This document shows, piece by piece, positions 1-9,377 of a stretch of 64,000 nucleotides of DNA. Numbering within the stretch: the stretch's first letter is position 1; each line of letters opens with the position of its first letter. A program made the position numbers and the translations under genes. Source of the stretch: Rhizobium sp. NFR07 (GTDB lineage: Bacteria > Pseudomonadota > Alphaproteobacteria > Rhizobiales > Rhizobiaceae); the NCBI RefSeq assembly GCF_900111905.1, contig NZ_FOKM01000001.1:186001-250000 (forward strand), written 5' to 3'. The notes beneath the pieces are model-generated. The model had not been told where the DNA came from. It did no database searches and saw nothing but the letters and a program-made list of their open reading frames with translations.

Positions 1-692
1 ATGAAGGACACAGCCTCGGCGATGTCTTCGGCATGCAGGCGCTCGACCTCGCCGAACATGGCCGTGAAGCCTTCCCACTGGCCTTTCGCATCCCACAGAC
101 CGGTCGCGGTAGCGCCTGGCTCGATCACCGAGAAGCGAATGGACTGACGGGTGAACTCCTGCCGCCAAGCTTCGGTCGCGGCGGTGACGGCGAACTTCGT
201 CGCGTTGTAGATCGCCACCTGCGCTGCCGCGACACGTCCCGCGACCGAGGAGATGTTGACGACGTCGACCACCTTGCGTGGACTGTCCTTCACGGCCTCG
301 GAAAGATGCGGCAGTGCCGCCTTGGTCACATACATCAGGCCGCGCAGGTTGACATCGACCATCGTGTCCCAGTCCTTAAGAGGGCTGTCGATGGATGGGC
401 CGTTCAGCATCACACCAGCGGCGTTGACGAGCGTGTCGAGGCGGCCGAACCGCTCGATCGTGTGTGCGACCACCCGCTCCGCCTCCTCGGCCGTTCTCAG
501 ATCCACCTCAATCGGAAAAGCATCGCCTCCGGCTGCCGTGATCTTGTCGGCGACGTCACGCAGACGCTGGGCATTGCGGCCGGTCACGACGACGCGTGCG
601 CCGGATGCTGCCAGACGCATGGCCGTTGCCTGGCCGATGCCACTCGATGCTCCGGTTACCAGAGCGACTGTATTGTTCAAGGATTCCGACAC
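1..692 (-). CDS. Short-chain dehydrogenase/reductase (SDR), 3' end cut by window edge
   Basis: Classical NAD(P)-dependent SDR with unknown substrate. Reading the minus strand from a GTG at 692 gives VSESLNNTVALVTGASSGIG, so the cofactor glycine motif TGASSGIG sits near residue 15. The catalytic YxxxK is seen as YNATK, and a conserved N-A-A-G motif lies in the middle. The GTG start is supported by an AGGAG about 6 bases upstream and by the motif position. The frame is open to base 1, so the last residues are missing. It is divergent from the AraC gene at 923, a common arrangement of an AraC regulator next to the oxidoreductase it controls. Family is certain; function is not. Confidence 0.85.
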   Translation of the reverse strand, partial: MSESLNNTVALVTGASSGIGQATAMRLAASGARVVVTGRNAQRLRDVADKITAAGGDAFPIEVDLRTAEEAERVVAHTIERFGRLDTLVNAAGVMLNGPSIDSPLKDWDTMVDVNLRGLMYVTKAALPHLSEAVKDSPRKVVDVVNISSVAGRVAAAQVAIYNATKFAVTAATEAWRQEFTRQSIRFSVIEPGATATGLWDAKGQWEGFTAMFGEVERLHAEDIAEAVSF

Positions 693-922
693 GGGATTGC
701 TCCTGATAGTGAACTGTTTGGTGCAAGCCTCTGTATCCACGAGAGGATCGATCTTGGCCCGCGACACGTTCACAGTAGGCAGGACAAGCATGGAGCGTGA
801 CGCTGATCCTTCCCGATTATTGCCCAATCCTCTTGGGCCCGTATTTTTGTGGTGGCGGATAGAGGGAACCACGACTTGAACCACCCCGTTCCGCGCTTAT
901 GTGTCAGCACAGGAGAGCGGCC
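693..922. promoter_or_regulatory. Divergent promoter region between SDR and AraC genes
   Basis: This 230-base gap separates two divergent genes, so it must hold both promoters. I see no coding potential and no clear dyad that I would call an operator. Confidence 0.5.
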
Positions 923-1879
923 ATGGATCTCAGATCGACCGAGAAAAACAAGGAATTACGCGATGCGACCGCGGCCGTGAGAGCACGCATCGCATCCGTG
1001 ATCCAGGAGAAGATTGGCGACCGAGAGGAACTCGACACCCCGATCGAGGGGCTGACCCTCGTGCGACGCGCCCATCCCATCCCGCCGACGCCTTATCTTT
1101 ACGAGCCGTCGCTCGCGATGATCGTACAGGGAGCAAAGCACGTCGTGCTCGGGGACGCCTCTCTCTGGTACGATGAATCGCAGTTTCTTCTGACTGCGAT
1201 GAACCTGCCGACGATCACGCGTGTGGTCGAGGCGACGCCGGAGCGACCCTACCTCTCCATGGTGCTGAAGCTCGACCTTACCGTGGCAAGGGAGATCATG
1301 GCCGAGATCGACCTCGACGGTTCCGATGCAGGAAACGGCACCGCGATGGCAATCGGCCCCGCCACCCCGGAACTGTTCGACGGCGTCGAGCGGTTGATCG
1401 GTCTGCTCGATCGACCGAAGGAGATCCCGGTCATGTCGGGCCTCATCCGACGCGAGCTGCTGTTCCGCGTCCTGACAAGCCCGACGGGAGAACGGCTCCG
1501 CCAGATCGTCCGTATCGGCACGGACGGCGACCGGGTCGCGCGCGCTATCTCATGGCTGCGGGAGAACTATGCGGCGCCTCTCAAGGTGGCCGACCTCGCA
1601 GATCACTGCAACATGGGCGTCTCAACCTTGCATCATCACTTCAGGCTGATGACCGCGATGAGCCCGCTTCAGTTCCAGAAGAACCTTCGCCTGCACGAGG
1701 CGCGCCGCATAATGATGTGCGACAACCTCGACGCCGCAAGTGCTGCGATCGAGGTCGGATACGAGAGCGTCACCCAGTTCAACAGGGAATACCGCCGCAT
1801 GTTCGGCGCGCCGCCTATCCGTCACGTCAGATCGCTCCGCACGAACACGCTGCCCGTTGCAGGCGCGATGCAGGTCTAG
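923..1879 (+). CDS. AraC family transcriptional regulator
   Basis: A 318-residue regulator with an N-terminal AraC_N-type cupin domain (about residues 25-180, including a stretch reading PYLYEPSLAMIVQGAKHVVLG) and a C-terminal pair of AraC helix-turn-helix motifs (about residues 205-305). The second ends in the usual GYESVTQFNREYRRMFGAPP signature. I chose the ATG at 923 because AGGAG lies 7 bases upstream; an in-frame start at 899 would add eight residues without a ribosome site. The closest described relatives of this architecture regulate neighbouring alcohol or aldehyde dehydrogenases (YqhC type), and here it is divergent from an SDR gene. The inducer is unknown. Confidence 0.85.
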   Translation: MDLRSTEKNKELRDATAAVRARIASVIQEKIGDREELDTPIEGLTLVRRAHPIPPTPYLYEPSLAMIVQGAKHVVLGDASLWYDESQFLLTAMNLPTITRVVEATPERPYLSMVLKLDLTVAREIMAEIDLDGSDAGNGTAMAIGPATPELFDGVERLIGLLDRPKEIPVMSGLIRRELLFRVLTSPTGERLRQIVRIGTDGDRVARAISWLRENYAAPLKVADLADHCNMGVSTLHHHFRLMTAMSPLQFQKNLRLHEARRIMMCDNLDAASAAIEVGYESVTQFNREYRRMFGAPPIRHVRSLRTNTLPVAGAMQV

Positions 1880-1956
1880 GGGACGCAATCTCGGCTCGCC
1901 CGCCGGGCGTATGCAGCGGCCGAGCCCATTTTCTATCAATCAGCAATCTTGGCGCG

Positions 1957-2973
1957 TCATTCGTCCGAGACGTTGATGACGATCTTGCCGAACGTATCCG
2001 GCGCAAGCTGCGCTTCGTAGGCCGCACGCGCTTCCAAAAAGTCGAAAGTACGGTGGATGACCGGCTTTATCCCCTTCTCGTCGATGAAGCGAAAGACCTC
2101 GCGCTGCTGTTCGGCACTACCGACAGGAATGCCCCGAAGGCTCACACCCTTCGCATAGAAGAGAGCCGGATCAATCGCTTCGCCGAAGGACATCAAGCCG
2201 ACCATGCCGATGTCACCACCGAAGGCCAGCGCCTGGATGCTCTGGTTGATCGAGCCGAACCCGGCCGTATCGACGATCTTGTCCGTCCCGCCGGTCGCTT
2301 CGAAGATCGTCGCACCCCAGTTCGGATCCTTGCGGTAGTCGAAGGTTTGCGACACGCCGAGATCTTCAAGCCTCTGCTGCTTGTCGACCTGGTCGGTGGT
2401 CGCAAACACTTCTGCACCAAGCGCTCTTGCCAGCGAGATGGCGAAGAGCGACACGCCGCCGGAACCGAGCGTCAGAACCTTCTGGCCCGGACGAACCGGG
2501 TTTGAATGCTGCAGGGCCGTCCAGGCGGTGACCGCAGCGCAAGGAAGCGTCGAAGCTTCCGCCAGACTAAGACCATCCGGCGCGCTCGTCACGCGGTCCG
2601 CGGGAAGAATCACGTATTCCGCCAGAACACCCTGTTCGTCCGCAGCCCCCAAACCCAGACCGATGCCGGGATGCGGCGGCCAGGTCCGGAAATTGCGAAG
2701 ATACACGGTCGCAACGCGATCCCCCGCTTTCCACTCGGTCACGCCTTCGCCGACCGCATCCACGATGCCGGCCCCGTCTGCCACCGGGACAAGATCGCCT
2801 TTCGGCCGCCAAGGGCCGTCCGCTCCGGAAAGGATGAGATGCTCGCGGTAGTTCAAGGAGACGGCGACGATGCGGACTCGAACCTCGCCGGATGCGGGCT
2901 CCGGCATCCTCGCTGTCGTTTCCACGAGGCCATCGACGCTGCTGGCGGCTGCCTTGAGTATCCATTGCTTCAT
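1957..2973 (-). CDS. Zinc-free MDR alcohol dehydrogenase / quinone oxidoreductase-like protein
   Basis: A 338-residue medium-chain dehydrogenase/reductase. The N-terminal GroES-like domain has the usual VSLNYREHLILSG and GDRVA segments. The C-terminal Rossmann half carries LGSGGVSLFAISLARALGA near residue 170. The four-cysteine structural zinc lobe of true alcohol dehydrogenases is missing, so quinone oxidoreductase or enone-reductase chemistry is as likely as alcohol oxidation. The start MKQWILKAA at 2973 has GGAG about 8 bases upstream. It is divergent from a LysR gene at 3074, which probably controls it. Substrate unknown. Confidence 0.85.
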   Translation of the reverse strand: MKQWILKAAASSVDGLVETTARMPEPASGEVRVRIVAVSLNYREHLILSGADGPWRPKGDLVPVADGAGIVDAVGEGVTEWKAGDRVATVYLRNFRTWPPHPGIGLGLGAADEQGVLAEYVILPADRVTSAPDGLSLAEASTLPCAAVTAWTALQHSNPVRPGQKVLTLGSGGVSLFAISLARALGAEVFATTDQVDKQQRLEDLGVSQTFDYRKDPNWGATIFEATGGTDKIVDTAGFGSINQSIQALAFGGDIGMVGLMSFGEAIDPALFYAKGVSLRGIPVGSAEQQREVFRFIDEKGIKPVIHRTFDFLEARAAYEAQLAPDTFGKIVINVSDE

Positions 2974-3073
2974 TTTCTGCTCCATCAGTTGCTTGACCGA
3001 TGGAAATGTACGCACCCCTTGATTATGTGATTAGACGACATAAAACTGATGAGCCTGTGAGCGGTACTCAGGA

Positions 3074-3967
3074 ATGAGAAGAGAAGACATAGCGGATCTC
3101 ATGGCCTTTGCGGTCATCGCCGAGGAGCGGAGTTTTAGCCGCGCCGCCTTGCGGCTCGGGCTGTCCAGTTCGGCACTGAGTCACGCCATCCGGCTGCTCG
3201 AGGATCGTTTAGGTACAAAGCTTTTGAACCGCACGACGCGAAGCGTGGCTCCCACGGCCGCGGGCCAGCGCCTCCTCGCCAGGCTGTCCCCGGCCCTTGG
3301 CGAAATCGCCGAGGGATTGGATGCGCTCGCCGATGAGCGGGATAGGCCGTCGGGTATGGTGAGGATCAACACGCACCAGAGTGCTGCTTTCCTGCATGTG
3401 ATCCCGAAACTGAAGGATCTACGAGCCCGATATCCGGATGTGGTCCTCGATCTGGGTATAGACGACGGCATGGTCGACATCGTCAGCGCCGGCTTCGACG
3501 CCGGCATCCGTCATGGTCGACATCTCGCCAAGGACATGGTCGCGGTGCGGATCAGCCCCGAATACCATTCGGCACTCGTAGCCTCGCCGGACTACCTTCG
3601 CGACAAGGTCCTCGTCCAGACGCCCGCCGATGTGCTGAAGCTTGATTGCCTTGCCTGGCGCTCTCCGACATCGGGATCCCTGATGAAATGGGAATTCCTG
3701 CACGACAGGCAGAAGGTCACGCTGGATATAGATCCGGCCATCACCGCCAATGACATGGAGATGATCGTGCGCGCGGCGGTGGCCGGAGCGGGCGTTGCCT
3801 ATCTGCTCAGGGAGCAGGTTGCCGCTCATCTCGAAAGCGGCAGGCTCGTCGAACTGCTGCCGGAATGTTCCGTCCCCCACGATGCCTGCTACCTCTACTA
3901 TCCGGATCGCCGGCAGATCCGCCCTGCCATGCGGGCGGTTATCGACCTGCTCAAGGAGGGCGCTTAG
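3074..3967 (+). CDS. LysR family transcriptional regulator
   Basis: A 297-residue LysR regulator. The winged helix-turn-helix covers about residues 5-65 (FSRAALRLGLSSSALSHAIR) and the LysR substrate-binding domain about residues 90-292. The segment reading VLDLGIDDGMVDIV and the closing YYPDRRQIRPAMRAVIDLL are typical of the group that controls nearby oxidoreductases. The gene lies 100 bases from the divergent dehydrogenase, and the AT-rich gap between them is the likely operator region. The effector is not known. Confidence 0.9.
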   Translation: MRREDIADLMAFAVIAEERSFSRAALRLGLSSSALSHAIRLLEDRLGTKLLNRTTRSVAPTAAGQRLLARLSPALGEIAEGLDALADERDRPSGMVRINTHQSAAFLHVIPKLKDLRARYPDVVLDLGIDDGMVDIVSAGFDAGIRHGRHLAKDMVAVRISPEYHSALVASPDYLRDKVLVQTPADVLKLDCLAWRSPTSGSLMKWEFLHDRQKVTLDIDPAITANDMEMIVRAAVAGAGVAYLLREQVAAHLESGRLVELLPECSVPHDACYLYYPDRRQIRPAMRAVIDLLKEGA

Positions 3968-4126
3968 CTCTTCCTCCCGTCGCCCCGGTTCGGATCGCTC
4001 CTGATTACTGAGCCAGGCTCACAAGCTCTCGCGATCCGAGCGACCTAATCGCATGCCGCCCAGATGACTATCTGCGCTTTGCAGGCTGAAGCGCCTGCCA
4101 TGAGGAAACAGCGTGAGGATCGACAT

Positions 4127-5143
4127 ATGAGCAAGATTGCAAAGGTTCTGATCGTCGGAGCGGGGTCGATGGGACTCGCCGTCGGGTATCACCTCGCGGC
4201 GTCAGGAACCGATGTCACCTTCCTTGTCCGCCCGCATCGGGTACAGGGTCTGTCCAGGCCTCAAGTGCTCTATTCCTACGACAACGATACTCTGAGAACA
4301 TTCGACAGGTTCAATGTCATCGACGCGCCCGCATTGATCGCCAAGGAGACCTACGATTACGCCGTCATCACACTTGATGGCGCCGCGCTCCGGGATCCAT
4401 CCGGTATCGTCATGGTGGAGGAAATGGGGCGAGCCTCTCGCGAGAAAGGCACAGGGATCATTCTCGGTGCGATCGGCATGAGGCTTCGGGATTGGTTCAT
4501 CGAAACGGCAGGCATCCGCGCGGACAGCATTGTCAATTCTTCTCTCGGCATCCAGTGCTATTCACCGGCGGACGTTACACTACCTCTCCACGCCCCGACC
4601 AACCCGGACCTTCACAGGCAGGCCGATCTCGCCTATCGCCACCGCTGGCCCTTCGGTATCGTGGTCGAAGACAGCGCTCCAGCAGTCGCCGAAGGCTTTG
4701 CTGCATTATACAGCGCCAACGAGGCGTCGAAATGCGTCATCCACCCCTCCACGGAATTCTCGGTGCGGCTTCCCACCTACTTTCCGATGATGGCGGCGCT
4801 CGAGTTGATGGATTGGCCCAAGGCGCATGACATTGATCCCAGCGCCGCCGAATGGATCCTTGGCACGGACGCCGCGCGGGAAATCCAGGGGCTGAAGGTC
4901 AACGGAGACCTTGGCCAGCAGGTCAGAGGCGAGACAACGCCTGAGGCCCTCGCAGAGCAGTGGAGGGTATGGGAGCAGGACATGCTGCCGCTCGACCTGC
5001 AGGAGTTCAATCGCTACCATCACGGCGGCAAGGTCAATCGCCAGGACCGCCAGCTTCTCGCTGACTGTGTTCGGCTCGGTGAAGCAGAAGGAAACCCGAT
5101 GAACGCCCTGAAAAAACTGCTCGCTTCCCTGCAGCACGTTTGA
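4127..5143 (+). CDS. Ketopantoate reductase-like (ApbA/PanE family) protein
   Basis: A 338-residue protein with an N-terminal Rossmann fold: VLIVGAGSMGLAVGYHLAASG near residues 7-27 is the NAD(P) motif. The rest is compatible with the 2-dehydropantoate 2-reductase family but diverges from standard PanE, so a role in pantothenate synthesis should not be assumed. The ATG at 4127 is preceded by GTGAGG about 9 bases upstream; the upstream in-frame ATG at 4064 has no ribosome site. The gene follows the LysR gene on the same strand with a 159-base gap and stands alone. Confidence 0.7.
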   Translation: MSKIAKVLIVGAGSMGLAVGYHLAASGTDVTFLVRPHRVQGLSRPQVLYSYDNDTLRTFDRFNVIDAPALIAKETYDYAVITLDGAALRDPSGIVMVEEMGRASREKGTGIILGAIGMRLRDWFIETAGIRADSIVNSSLGIQCYSPADVTLPLHAPTNPDLHRQADLAYRHRWPFGIVVEDSAPAVAEGFAALYSANEASKCVIHPSTEFSVRLPTYFPMMAALELMDWPKAHDIDPSAAEWILGTDAAREIQGLKVNGDLGQQVRGETTPEALAEQWRVWEQDMLPLDLQEFNRYHHGGKVNRQDRQLLADCVRLGEAEGNPMNALKKLLASLQHV

Positions 5144-5417
5144 TTTCGATAGCGTCACCCCGCAGTCTCATTCTACCGGCCTTAAAACCTTGCGGGATGC
5201 TAACGTCTTGATGGGAATCAAACGCTGAGTTGTACCTTTGAACTACTAAGTATCTGAGAAAAATGTGACGTTGCGCTAGTGGTACGTGCGCAATAGCATG
5301 GTATCGCAAAAGGAGTGCGAGCTAGCTATCCTGTTGAAACGCCAACTAGAAGAGACCTGCGGCTCGCGTAGCACGTATTACGGGCACCAAGCTTAATTTC
5401 GAGCCACAGGGGGACCA
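5144..5417. other. Intergenic, convergent gap without recognised gene
   Basis: 274 bases between two convergent genes. No open frame resembles a known protein and no strong terminator hairpin was found. Confidence 0.5.
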
Positions 5418-6293
5418 TCAAGCGCCGCGATTAATTAGGTCATACGATCGTATCACCTGGCTGTCGTCCGCCGCGCCATCTCCTCGGCCGCTGGTCGTCA
5501 GAAACATCTGGTAGGCGCTTGCGGCCAGCGGAAGTGCTGCCTTGGCCTCCCGGCCTGCTTCGAGAACAAGCCCCAGATCCTTGACGAAGATGTCGACGGC
5601 GCTCGTAACCTCCGGATCTTCCTGCAGCATGCGCGGACCGCGGTCCTTGAGCATCCAGCTCGATGCGGCCGAGCCGCCCAGAATTTCGAGTAGGACCTGC
5701 GGATCGATGCCCGCCTTGCTGGCAAGTGCGAAACCTTCGGCGGCAGCGGCGATGTGAACACCACAGAGTAACTGGTTTACGACCTTCACCGCGGCGCCCT
5801 GCCCTGCCTCTGTTCCGACATGGAAAAGCTTGTCGCCTAATGCCCGCAGCATAGGTAAGACGCGCTCGAAATTGTCCTTGGATGTGCCAACCATGATCGT
5901 CAATGCCGCCGATTCTGCGCCGGCAACACCACCGGACACCGGTGCGTCCACGAAGGATCGTCCCGTCTTCTCGACACGGGCAGCGATACCCTTCACCGCG
6001 CCGGGCGGGCAGGTCGACATAAGGACAACAACCCCACCAGGCAAAAGCGCATCGACTACGCCGTCAGTGAAGAGAACCTGCTCGGCCTGTGCCGCGTTGA
6101 CGACCATGAGCAGAGCTACCTCCGCGCCAGCCGCTGCCTTTGCCGCAGTTGGTGCCGGTTTGCCGCCGTTGCGTTCGAACATGTCCAACGCCTTGGCGCT
6201 CATATCATAACCGGAAAGATCAAATCCGGCGGCGATCAGGTTGCGAGCCATGGGGGTTCCCATGGAGCCGAGGCCGACAAAGGCGATAGTCAT
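5418..6293 (-). CDS. ltnD: LtnD-like L-threonate dehydrogenase (beta-hydroxyacid dehydrogenase)
   Basis: A 291-residue beta-hydroxyacid dehydrogenase predicted to oxidise a four-carbon sugar acid (L-threonate or D-erythronate) to 2-oxo-tetronate with NAD+. Visible are the dinucleotide motif GLGSMG (7-12), the substrate motif DAPVSGG (116-122) and the catalytic lysine K170 in KVVNQLLCGVHIAAAAE. The segments VVNAAQAEQVLF, SAVDIFVKDLGLV and ADDSQVI resemble, from memory, the described LtnD proteins more than 3-hydroxyisobutyrate or tartronate-semialdehyde dehydrogenases. The start at 6293 has GGAGGA about 10 bases upstream. It is divergent from a LysR gene, and later steps of the same route (OtnI, OtnK, OtnC) are encoded 13-17 kb away. 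Confidence 0.72.
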   Translation of the reverse strand: MTIAFVGLGSMGTPMARNLIAAGFDLSGYDMSAKALDMFERNGGKPAPTAAKAAAGAEVALLMVVNAAQAEQVLFTDGVVDALLPGGVVVLMSTCPPGAVKGIAARVEKTGRSFVDAPVSGGVAGAESAALTIMVGTSKDNFERVLPMLRALGDKLFHVGTEAGQGAAVKVVNQLLCGVHIAAAAEGFALASKAGIDPQVLLEILGGSAASSWMLKDRGPRMLQEDPEVTSAVDIFVKDLGLVLEAGREAKAALPLAASAYQMFLTTSGRGDGAADDSQVIRSYDLINRGA

Positions 6294-6339
6294 AATGTAA
6301 GGCTCCTCCAGCCAGACAGACATTCGCCTGTCTCGAACA

Positions 6340-6360
6340 TGAGACTAGAAACCAGTCTCA
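6340..6360. promoter_or_regulatory. Dyad, probable LysR operator
   Basis: TGAGACT (6340-6346) and AGTCTCA (6354-6360) form a perfect 7-bp inverted repeat with a 7-base spacer. It lies between the divergent ltnD-like gene and its LysR gene, the usual place for a LysR binding site. A second, shorter repeat AGACAG/CTGTCT lies at 6314-6333. Confidence 0.5.
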
Positions 6361-6465
6361 AACTCATCAAGCGAATTCGGCATACCCATTATTGAATTGA
6401 AATCACTCAAATGCCAGAAATGCACCGTTCGATTTCAGCTATCGGGCCGGTGGCAGGGAGGGCCG

Positions 6466-7368
6466 ATGAGGAAGATACCGTCATTGAAGTCGCTGCAGGC
6501 ATTCGAGGCTGCAGCGCGTCGCGGTTCATTTGCAGCAGCAGCCGATGAACTTCACGTTACCGCCAGCGCCATTAGCCACCAGATCCGTTTCCTCGAGCAG
6601 GAGGTCGGCGTCAGCCTCTTCCATCGCAACACAAGAACCATTGCGCTTACCGATGTGGGCGAAAGCTACTTCCAGAGCGTCTCGGAAGCCTTTATCACCA
6701 TGGAAGCTGCAACCCGAGATATCGAGCGGCATGGCAAGGCCGACATTCTAACGGTCCATTCCGTTCCAAGCTTTGCGGCCCAATGGCTCATGCCACGCCT
6801 CGCCCGTTTCAGCGCGCAGCATAGCAGCATCGACGTGCGTCTTTATGCATCCGCCGATCCGGTCGATCTCAATGCTGGGCTCGTGGATGTCGATATCCGT
6901 TACGGCAGCGTTTTGCCCACCCGCGGCGTGGTCACGCTACCGCTGCCGGAGGAAGCAATTATGCCGTTCTGTGCACCGGATTTGCTTCGACGCGCACCGA
7001 ACCGGCTGGAGGAACCTTCCGAACTTTGCCATCAGACCCTCATTCATTCGGAGGTGAACCTCCTCAGCTGGCGTGGATGGGCGAAACGGAACGGCGATAT
7101 AGCATTGGATTTTGACAGAGGTCCCCGCTTCGACCGCTCTTTCATGGCAATCAGCGCCGCCGTCGATGGGTTGGGGATCTGTCTTGAAAGTCATTTGCTG
7201 GTGGAACGCGAGCTACAAACCGGCCGCCTCGTTCCCCTGTTCGAAAGCAAGTGCGACATGATCGGATGCCATAGTCTGTCAACTTTGAAAGCCAAGCAGA
7301 ACGTTCCTAAGATCAGGGCTTTTCAGGGATGGATTCTCAGCGAACTCATGCTGTCCAAATACCGATAG
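6466..7368 (+). CDS. LysR family regulator (GcvA-like)
   Basis: A 300-residue LysR regulator. MRKIPSLKSLQAFEAAARRG followed by ASAISHQIRFLEQEVGVSLF is typical of the GcvA subgroup. The substrate-binding domain covers about residues 90-290. The start at 6466 has GGGAGGG about 5 bases upstream; the in-frame ATG at 6397 lacks one and would add 23 atypical residues. The gene is divergent from the ltnD-like gene and probably controls it through the dyad at 6340-6360. Confidence 0.88.
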   Translation: MRKIPSLKSLQAFEAAARRGSFAAAADELHVTASAISHQIRFLEQEVGVSLFHRNTRTIALTDVGESYFQSVSEAFITMEAATRDIERHGKADILTVHSVPSFAAQWLMPRLARFSAQHSSIDVRLYASADPVDLNAGLVDVDIRYGSVLPTRGVVTLPLPEEAIMPFCAPDLLRRAPNRLEEPSELCHQTLIHSEVNLLSWRGWAKRNGDIALDFDRGPRFDRSFMAISAAVDGLGICLESHLLVERELQTGRLVPLFESKCDMIGCHSLSTLKAKQNVPKIRAFQGWILSELMLSKYR

Positions 7369-7773
7369 GGCGCAGGTGAAACCTTCTTTATCGAGACATA
7401 ACAGAGGCTTATATTAACGCATCGAGCAAATTTTGCGTGAATTCATTTCATCAATGGAGATTTATTTAGCGTTTGACCTAAGGCATTTTCCAGCCAAATA
7501 TCGCGACAGGAAGGCCCCGCAGGAGGAAAAACGGGGCCTCTGATACGAGCATGACGTCCGGAATTGGGAGCCGGAAGGCATGTAATGGGAGGACTAAAGA
7601 AGGCTACCGGGCACAGACCGCGCATCAAGCGTGGTGCTATTTGTATGCGTCGTAAGCCGTACATCGACAACTCCCCTTTCGTATCAATCGCAGGCAAGAG
7701 CGACCGGGCCGAGACCCGGACCGGGCGCGACTGATCAATGCTGTTTGAATCATCGTTATGGGAGGACTTCACG
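7369..7773. other. 405-base leader/intergenic region upstream of the TRAP operon
   Basis: No gene recognised. The stretch holds a stem-loop (7512-7539) and, at 7639-7648, the sequence ATTTGTATGC, which resembles the operator-like 13-mer found upstream of tctC and pdxA. The dctP promoter must lie here. Confidence 0.5.
7512..7539 (+). terminator. Stem-loop (terminator or leader hairpin)
   Basis: AGGCCCCG (7512-7519) pairs perfectly with CGGGGCCT (7532-7539) around a 12-base loop. It sits about 145 bases downstream of the LysR stop. No long U-run follows, so it may be a weak terminator or part of the dctP leader. Confidence 0.4.
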
Positions 7774-8781
7774 ATGAACCTGACACTTAAACGACGCGGC
7801 TTCCTGGCTGGCGCCACCGCCCTTCTCGCAACACCCGTCATCCTGAGCTTCCCGCGCGGCGCACAGGCCGCCGTCACCATGACGCTCGGCCACAATGCCG
7901 CCCCCGGCAATCCGCGCGGAACGTCGGCCGACGAATTCGGCCGCCTGGTCGCCGAGAAGACGAGCGGCGAATATGCCGTGCGCGTCGCCGGCGCCGAACA
8001 GCTCGGCAACGAACAGTCCCTGCTGACGAGCCTTCGCACCGGTGCTGTCGACATGACGGTCAACAGCCAGGGTTCCTGTGCCGCGCTCGTGCCGGAAATC
8101 GCAGCCCTCGGCCTGCCCTTCCTCTTCGACAACAGCGACGCGGCCTTCAAGGTGCTCGAAGGCGACACCGGCAAGGCTCTGGCCGAACGGTTCGCCGCCG
8201 TCAACATGGTTCCCCTCGGCTGGTGGGACAACGGCATCCGCCAGATCACCAATTCGAAGCGCCCGATCAACAAGGTCGCCGACCTCGCCGGTCTGACGAT
8301 CCGCACCCCGCCGGATCCGATGACGATCGACATCTTCAAGACACTCGGCGCCAATACCGAACAGATCAGCTTCGGCGAACTTTACATCGCCCTGCAGCAG
8401 GGCGTCGTCGACGGTCAGGAAAACCCACTCACCAATATCGCAAGCTCCAAGCTCTACGAAGTGAACCCCTTCATCTCGATGTCGGGCCACAAGTGGGAGG
8501 TGTCGCCCTTCCTGATATCGCAGATCCGCTGGACGCAGTTCAGTGACGCCCAGAAGACCGCGATCCAGGAAGCGGCAGACGGCGCGACGAAGATGCAGCG
8601 CGGTCTCATCAAGGAAGCGGAAGCCAAGCATCTTGCGACCTTCAAAGCCAACACGAACCTGAAGATCAATGAGGTGGACAAGGAAGATTTCCGCAAGGCA
8701 TCCGAGCCGGTGGCGGAAATCTGGAAGAAGAAGCCGTTCGGCGAATTCGTCACCAACCTCATCGCCGCCGCAAAGGCCTGA
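7774..8781 (+). CDS. dctP: TRAP transporter substrate-binding protein DctP
   Basis: A 335-residue periplasmic solute receptor of the TRAP (DctP) family. The N-terminus has a twin-arginine-like signal (KRRGFLAG) and a hydrophobic stretch ending near AQA at about residue 32. The mature domain has the family features QEN in the second half (GVVDGQENPLTNI) and the arginine segment LTIRTPPDP, whose arginine normally salt-bridges an organic acid carboxylate. The ATG at 7774 has GGGAGGA about 8 bases upstream. It is the first gene of an operon with the two membrane subunits and then transketolase-type enzymes, so the ligand is probably an acid or ketose feeding that pathway. Confidence 0.92.
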   Translation: MNLTLKRRGFLAGATALLATPVILSFPRGAQAAVTMTLGHNAAPGNPRGTSADEFGRLVAEKTSGEYAVRVAGAEQLGNEQSLLTSLRTGAVDMTVNSQGSCAALVPEIAALGLPFLFDNSDAAFKVLEGDTGKALAERFAAVNMVPLGWWDNGIRQITNSKRPINKVADLAGLTIRTPPDPMTIDIFKTLGANTEQISFGELYIALQQGVVDGQENPLTNIASSKLYEVNPFISMSGHKWEVSPFLISQIRWTQFSDAQKTAIQEAADGATKMQRGLIKEAEAKHLATFKANTNLKINEVDKEDFRKASEPVAEIWKKKPFGEFVTNLIAAAKA

Positions 8782-8783
8782 TC

Positions 8784-9377
8784 ATGTTCGGACCCGATGA
8801 TACGCCGCGAGAGCACCTGGGTGAAATCGCCAGGGCCACCCGCCATCCGCCCACACCCATGCTGCGCTTTGCCGATAGCCTCGATCGCGTCGTCTCGATC
8901 GTGGCACGGACCATCGTGCTCATCTCAGGCTGTGTCCTTCTGGTCCTGCTGTTCGGCAACGTCGTCGCCCGCTATGCACTGGGCGGGGGCTTCTCCTTCG
9001 CCCAGGAACTGCCGGAACGGATTTTTCCGTTCTTCATCATGGCAGGCGTGGCGATTGGCGTTCAGCACGGCGGCCACATGGCCGTCGAAATGCTGCCGGA
9101 AATGCTCGGCCGCCGCGCCGAACAGGTATTCCGCATCATTGCCCAGACGCTCGTGATCATCGGCCATGCCGTCATGGTCTATGTCACGGTGAATGTCGCC
9201 AACATATCCTGGATCGACCTCAGCCCGGTCCTGAACATGCCGGCCAGCTACAGCTATTACGCACTCGCAGGAGGCTCCGCAGCAGTCATCATCGCGACGG
9301 TCGCGCTGCTCATCCGCCTCTTCATCATCGGGCCGGAAGCCATGCCCGTGCCCACGCCCGAGGAGACAGGCCAATGA
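8784..9377 (+). CDS. dctQ: TRAP transporter small permease DctQ
   Basis: A 197-residue inner-membrane protein with four predicted hydrophobic segments (about 39-58, 79-97, 119-139 and 160-182), as in the DctQ family. It has a somewhat long hydrophilic N-terminus of about 30 residues. It starts 2 bases after the dctP stop and overlaps dctM by 4 bases (ATGA), so it is translationally coupled in the operon. It works with DctM as the membrane part of a sodium-driven solute importer. Confidence 0.9.
   Translation: MFGPDDTPREHLGEIARATRHPPTPMLRFADSLDRVVSIVARTIVLISGCVLLVLLFGNVVARYALGGGFSFAQELPERIFPFFIMAGVAIGVQHGGHMAVEMLPEMLGRRAEQVFRIIAQTLVIIGHAVMVYVTVNVANISWIDLSPVLNMPASYSYYALAGGSAAVIIATVALLIRLFIIGPEAMPVPTPEETGQ

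Noticed and set aside
33-879. Two long plus-strand open frames over the first SDR gene
   Set aside because: They are antisense shadows; the minus-strand frame has clear SDR motifs and a ribosome site.
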